From the NCBI RefSeq assembly GCF_013307435.2, contig NZ_CP102845.1, forward strand, positions 4,276,001 to 4,340,000: a DNA stretch of 64,000 nt, read 5' to 3'. Shown in pieces: positions 60,235 to 64,000 of this stretch (positions within the stretch are counted from its first letter, which is position 1; each line of letters opens with the position of its first letter). The DNA is from Microvirga terrae (GTDB lineage: Bacteria > Pseudomonadota > Alphaproteobacteria > Rhizobiales > Beijerinckiaceae). The notes beneath the pieces are model-generated. The model saw nothing but the letters and a program-made list of their open reading frames with translations. It had not been told where the DNA came from and did no database searches. The position numbers were made by a program, and so were the translations under genes.

Positions 60235-60528
60235 TCAATCGTCCCACAAATCGCGGGGACCCTGTTTGCATCGATATCCAACGAAGCAGATGGGCGTCTC
60301 TATGCTTGGAACATAGGCCGACTGGGCATATTCCGTCACGTCGCAGAACGTAGCGTCGCGAACGAACCGGTCATAGGTCATTCCCCCGGTTCCGAGCACG
60401 ATGGCGCCTCTCGTGAAAACCAATTGGCGGCTGGCACCACATGGCATGTTCACGGTCGAAGGACGCGTTTGGGCCTCAGCGCCGGCCGCCAGCAAGGAGA
60501 TAGCTAAGGCGATTGCGACCTTATCCAT
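60235..60528 (-). CDS. small secreted hypothetical protein
   Basis: A 97-residue protein with a Sec signal (1-19, AIALAISLLAAGAEAQ). The mature part holds four cysteines (MPCGASR, TFCDVTE, PICFVGYRCKQ), suggesting two disulfides. The start at 60528 follows AGGAG; the frame runs further upstream to 60675. I recognise no named family. It is a lone gene upstream of rarD on the same strand. Confidence 0.7.
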   Translation of the reverse strand: MDKVAIALAISLLAAGAEAQTRPSTVNMPCGASRQLVFTRGAIVLGTGGMTYDRFVRDATFCDVTEYAQSAYVPSIETPICFVGYRCKQGPRDLWDD

Positions 60529-60800
60529 TGTCGTCTCCTGTTCCTGAAGGCTCATTCTGCCACAGAAGGAGCCGGAATTCGAGATGCTGCGCAGGGAAAC
60601 GCCGTGGTCTGATCCACTGGGCCGGCTCGCCTTGCCCGCCCGCCCCAAGCCGTCCATCGATGCTCCCCGATCCAACCGGGCGCAGGGTGAGAGGCCCGCA
60701 CCAGCCTATCGCCAGAGGTAACCCATATGACTTGGTTGCGGGTTTGCGCGTCCGGGTAGAGGCTCATGCGGCTGGGGAGATCATCGATGGAGGGTTCGCC

Positions 60801-60953
60801 ATGACCCAGTTGCTGCGCCTGAGCGCGAGACCGGCAGCATCCTCTCTTGTTTCGCTCCAGCGGCTGTTGAGCGGCTTCCTGGAGACCGGGCGGCTGGAAG
60901 CGCCGCCATACCGTGCCGTAGGAGCCAACTGGCATTACGACGACTGCGATTGA
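60801..60953 (+). CDS. 50-residue hypothetical protein
   Basis: A short frame with ATG 60801 six bases after GGAGGG (60789-60794). The product begins MTQLLRLSARPAASSLVSLQ and ends in an acidic WHYDDCD. I recognise no family. A strong ribosome site is the main support; a longer open frame on the other strand (60552-61028) looks like a shadow. Confidence 0.4.
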   Translation: MTQLLRLSARPAASSLVSLQRLLSGFLETGRLEAPPYRAVGANWHYDDCD

Positions 60954-61452
60954 CCGGATCGGGTCCCCCGCGTTCGGCACCCTCCTGCGGGTGAGCATCG
61001 GCACCGTCGAGGTCTTAAGCGCGGACAAGGCCCGCGGGCACGCGCGGGATCCTAGCGAAGGTTCAGCTTGGCGGCGATCCGCAAATCGCCAAGGCTGAGA
61101 CGTTGGCGCGCGCGGCTGTACGGATTGGTGTCAAGAACCCCCAATAGACCTCTCGGTGCTTTGCTAGCAGCGCCAGACCAGAATGCTCTAGTTCGTTCAA
61201 CAGCCCGACTGTTGGCGGTTGGCATGTCACTATGGCAAATATGTTCGTTCGGATGTAGAATAACGTGTGAGAAATCAGCCAAGCATGAGGGTATCACAGA
61301 ACTCTCACCGGCTTCTCTTTGCCGATGACTTGAACAAATCAGTATAGCGTTCACTCACTCCTTGCTCCGTTAGCTTGATTTTTGGTAAATTGAGTGAAGG
61401 TCGCTGCAGAATTCGGCTTCGCATGCTCCCGACTCGCCCATGAGTTGTCATT
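60954..61452. other. 499-base region without a clear gene
   Basis: Frames of about 90-100 codons exist on both strands (61052-61354 minus, 61068-61328 plus), but neither has a ribosome site or recognisable family. Base composition is less GC-rich than the rest of the window. It may contain remnants or the long leader of the cyclase gene. Confidence 0.45.
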
Positions 61453-63225
61453 ATGTCGGATGTAGATCAGGTTGCTCCGCATCGCCGACTAGGTGTGATG
61501 CTGTTTGCTGACATCGTCGATTACACTCGGCTCATGGGCGACGACGAAATCGGCACTTGGCATGCCGTCAAGGAGCGACTTCAGATCTTCAAGCAACTCG
61601 CGCATGAGTGCGATGGAGAGGTCCAGCAGGTCAGCGGTGATGGGCTCTTCCTTCTATTCGGTAGCGCGATGGCGGCCGTGGGCTGCGCAATGAAGATTCA
61701 AAAGCAGATGCGAATGCTCAACGAGGGGATCCCGGAGGAGCGGCAGATCCTCTTCCGGATCGGCATCAATCTCGGCGAGATTCTATTCGACGACGGACAG
61801 GTCGGCGGCGATAGCGTGAATATTGCCGCCCGCATTGAGACTTACGCGCGACCAGGGCAGGTCTGCATCTCCGCGGCAGTTTACGATCAGGTCTGTGACA
61901 AGCTCGCCTTCGGCTACTCCTATCTTGGGGCTCAGCGCCTCAAGAACGTCCGCGAGCCCGTCGACATTTTCCAAGTCCAGGAGGACGCGACTGCCGCAGC
62001 GATGACGACTGGCCTCAGACGAGCGGCAACGCCGGAGCAGCCGAACCGCCCGCTTGTCCCGGAAGCATCAGTCGTCGTCCTACCATTCCGGTTTCAGGGC
62101 AGCGATCCGGCATGGCACTGGCTCGCTGATGGATTCACCGACGACATCACCACGAGTCTCTCGCGCTTCCACGACTTCTTCGTGATTTCTCGCAACTCGG
62201 CCTATGTGGTTGGGGGAGCTTCGGAGACGCCGCTGCATGCGGCACGGGAGCTTGGCGTGCGATACGTGGTTGCGGGCACCGTGCGCATAGCAGGCAAGCG
62301 CGTCCGGATTGGTATCCAGCTCATCGATGCTGAGAGGGACAGGACCATCTGGGGCGAGCAGTACAACCGCGAATTCGATAATATCCTCGAGCTTCAAGAG
62401 GAAATTACTCAGATCATCGTCTCTGCGACGGCAGTGAGCATTCATGTCTCGGAATGGGAGCGGCTGCAGCAAGTTGGCCCTTCCGACCTGAGAGCTTACA
62501 GCCTCGTCCTCCAAGGCCAGCAGCACATTTTCCACTATACCCGGGACGAGAACCGCCGGGCTCGGCTGCTCTATGAGAGCGCGCTCAGAGTCGATCCCCA
62601 CTATGCTAGGGCAATGGCCGCGAAGTCGCGCACGCTCAACATCGATTGGCGGTACAGCTGGACTGAAATGCGAGACAAGGCCCTGGATACCGCGCTCAAT
62701 CTTGCGCAATCGGCTATCGAGGTCGATCCCACAGATGCACGTGGCTTTGGAGAGCTAGGATTTGCACATCTTTATCGCAAGGAGCACGATGCAGCATTAA
62801 GCGCGTACCGTCGGGCACTAGTCCTCAACCCGAATGACGCTGATCTTATGTCCGACATGGCTGATGCATTGGCTCACTCGGGCGAGGCCGCCGAGGCTGT
62901 TGCGCTGCTCGACAAGGCCAAGCGGCTCAACCCCTTTTATCCTGACCAGTATCTCTGGCACCTAGGCGGCGCCTTCTACAAACTCGGCCGCTATGAGGAC
63001 GCCGTGCATACGATCAATAGTATGCAGAACCCAACCGAGGGGCGTCGGATCTTAGCAGCGAGCTATGCCCAACTCGGCCGGCTTGTGGAAGCGCAGCGCG
63101 AGGCTGCGAAAATCCTCGAGGCCCACCCAACGTTCAGCGTCGAGCGGTGGGCCGCCGTCCAGCCAGATCGGCTCGAGTCCGACACCATGCACTTCGTGGA
63201 GGGGCTGCGCAAGGCAGGTTTGTAA
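61453..63225 (+). CDS. class III nucleotide cyclase fused to TolB-like/TPR region
   Basis: A 590-residue protein. The N-terminal class III cyclase domain (about 10-175) has the two metal aspartates Asp20 (LFADIVDYTRL) and Asp63 (VSGDGLFLLF), and the late Asn-Arg pair in GGDSVNIAARIE. At the usual purine-specifying Lys position there is Gln59. A central TolB/FlgO-like segment (about 205-330, VVVLPFRFQGSDPAWHWLADGFTDDI in parts) is followed by TPR repeats (about 375-560). Related Hyphomicrobiales proteins make cAMP, but activity and substrate are unproven here. Base composition is less GC-rich than the neighbours, and it is convergent with the tfuA-like gene. Confidence 0.85.
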   Translation: MSDVDQVAPHRRLGVMLFADIVDYTRLMGDDEIGTWHAVKERLQIFKQLAHECDGEVQQVSGDGLFLLFGSAMAAVGCAMKIQKQMRMLNEGIPEERQILFRIGINLGEILFDDGQVGGDSVNIAARIETYARPGQVCISAAVYDQVCDKLAFGYSYLGAQRLKNVREPVDIFQVQEDATAAAMTTGLRRAATPEQPNRPLVPEASVVVLPFRFQGSDPAWHWLADGFTDDITTSLSRFHDFFVISRNSAYVVGGASETPLHAARELGVRYVVAGTVRIAGKRVRIGIQLIDAERDRTIWGEQYNREFDNILELQEEITQIIVSATAVSIHVSEWERLQQVGPSDLRAYSLVLQGQQHIFHYTRDENRRARLLYESALRVDPHYARAMAAKSRTLNIDWRYSWTEMRDKALDTALNLAQSAIEVDPTDARGFGELGFAHLYRKEHDAALSAYRRALVLNPNDADLMSDMADALAHSGEAAEAVALLDKAKRLNPFYPDQYLWHLGGAFYKLGRYEDAVHTINSMQNPTEGRRILAASYAQLGRLVEAQREAAKILEAHPTFSVERWAAVQPDRLESDTMHFVEGLRKAGL

Positions 63226-63276
63226 CGTTGCTCTGCGCCTCGAGCGAGTGCTCTCAGGACGTGCTCGTCCTGGCTT

Positions 63277-64000
63277 CTATCGCTGCGCGGAACGATTTGC
63301 TTCACCGTTCTGCGTACTCAGGCCTTCGGCAGGGTCCAGCAGCCCCCGCGCGCGAGCGATGCGCAGCATCGTGGCGGAGAGACGTGGAGCGAAGCGGCAC
63401 TGTAGCACGTCGATGTTTCCAGTATTGCGGACGAGCGCAGTATAATCTGCGTGGGAGAGCCCGGTTTCGGTCATCCAGCGCGCCACATTGTCGGCGCTGG
63501 TCAGCCCGTGACGGCTGCGGAACACAGCTGCCGCTTTTGAGAACGCCAGCGGATCGTCCGGTCCATCTGCCTCGCGCAGAAATTCCTCGGCCAACAACGA
63601 GAGAAGCGCCTGCGCCTCGATAGCCTCGTGGGCGCTGTGCTGCTGGAGCGCCGCTAAGATCCCCGGCTCCGAGGCCAAGGGCTCGGCCTGTTCTACCTCT
63701 GCCTGCAGAACCTGCCAGGCCTCCGTGTGCTCGAAGCGGAACTCCGGCTGAAACGGCTCTTCCAGAGCCTGCCAGTTCATTGAGACGTGCTCGAGGAGAG
63801 CGAGGCAATCCCGCTCCTTCTGAAAAACCTCATGATGTTCAACCCATGCAAGAAAAGCATCGGAGCGTTCTCCTCTCCAATCATCGGCCAAGGCCTGCCC
63901 GACCACGGCAGCATAGGTTCTCTCGCGCCAGAACAGGGTCGCCGCCGATTGTGCGAGGGCCTGGGTATCGTCAGGTTCGATGATATCACTGCTCTCGGCT
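63277..64000 (-). CDS. TfuA-like protein, C-terminal part (runs off the window edge)
   Basis: The frame is open to the right edge, so the N-terminus and the TfuA core are outside the window. The visible part (about 240 residues) has a segment resembling the end of the TfuA core (FWRERTYAAVVGQALADDW, then FLAWVEHHEVFQKERDCLALLEHV in parts). It then has a helical C-terminal extension with FRSRHGLTSADNVARWMTETGLSHADY, the style of long TfuA-like proteins. TfuA proteins work with YcaO enzymes that make thioamides or azolines in peptides. The assignment is by pattern and needs the missing part. A GTG at 63906 could mark a shorter gene. Confidence 0.5.
   Translation of the reverse strand, partial: AESSDIIEPDDTQALAQSAATLFWRERTYAAVVGQALADDWRGERSDAFLAWVEHHEVFQKERDCLALLEHVSMNWQALEEPFQPEFRFEHTEAWQVLQAEVEQAEPLASEPGILAALQQHSAHEAIEAQALLSLLAEEFLREADGPDDPLAFSKAAAVFRSRHGLTSADNVARWMTETGLSHADYTALVRNTGNIDVLQCRFAPRLSATMLRIARARGLLDPAEGLSTQNGEANRSAQR

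Noticed and set aside
61052..61354. 100-codon minus-strand frame (and 86-codon plus-strand frame at 61068-61328)
   Set aside because: They overlap on opposite strands, lack ribosome sites, and match no family I know.

Overview
The window looks like chromosome of a high-GC alphaproteobacterium of the order Hyphomicrobiales (Rhizobiales). The evidence is a ChvE/GguAB sugar system, a PdhS/DivJ-type PAS kinase, a CIRCE-controlled groESL, a phasin pair behind TGC-rich repeats, and palindromic intergenic repeats. A Microvirga/Methylobacterium-like genus is my inference and is not proven by the sequence. I saw no rRNA, tRNA, CRISPR array, insertion sequence or prophage.

Layout. 1-1.2 kb: DoxX-like membrane protein plus glutathione S-transferase behind a tandem palindromic operator. 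1.2-2.9 kb: RTX protein. 3.0-5.2 kb: groEL/groES with promoter and CIRCE. 5.3-11.7 kb: housekeeping genes (EamA transporter, L,D-transpeptidase, SMR transporter, DUF2076 protein, NUDIX, SDR, long coiled-coil protein). 11.8-16.4 kb: glycolate oxidase glcDEF with a DUF2585 membrane gene inside it. 16.5-18.1 kb: soluble cytochrome c and a second RTX protein. 18.3-21.2 kb: lactate oxidase lutABC. 21.4-23.0 kb: glycolipid-binding-like protein, bfd and bfr. 23.1-29.1 kb: Pat-like acyl-CoA synthetase/GNAT fusion, a GNAT gene and the PAS kinase. 29.2-32.9 kb: two phasins, NUDIX, Omp25/31-type porin and small proteins.

32.9-45.3 kb is a sugar-acid catabolic locus. It holds chvE-gguA-gguB, a ytfQ-ytfR-ytfT-yjfF-type furanose ABC transporter with a GntR regulator at its end, and divergent L-arabonate dehydratase and L-2-keto-3-deoxyarabonate dehydratase genes. 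A near-identical 20-bp site lies upstream of chvE and in the ytfQ/dehydratase divergent region, which suggests one regulon for uptake and non-phosphorylative pentose oxidation. 45.5-50.5 kb: chemoreceptor, small membrane and secreted proteins including a 26-residue microprotein, and a PL7 alginate lyase carrying a cadherin-like domain and an RTX C-terminus. 50.6-56.5 kb is a second sugar operon (FadR-type regulator, aldose dehydrogenase, lactonase, three-gene ABC importer), preceded by an unreported 36-codon upstream ORF whose stop overlaps the dehydrogenase start. 56.7-60.5 kb: MscS-type channel, RarD-type permease and a small secreted protein. 61.4-64 kb looks more accessory: a cyclase-TPR protein and, running off the right edge, what appears to be the C-terminal part of a TfuA-like (YcaO partner) protein.

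Functionally the window is dominated by scavenging and oxidation of plant or algal carbon (arabinose/galactose, fucose-like sugars, alginate, glycolate, lactate), carbon storage (phasins) and iron storage. The most novel-looking items are the translationally coupled upstream ORF, the microprotein, the shared sugar operator, the two-hairpin repeat family and the partial TfuA locus.
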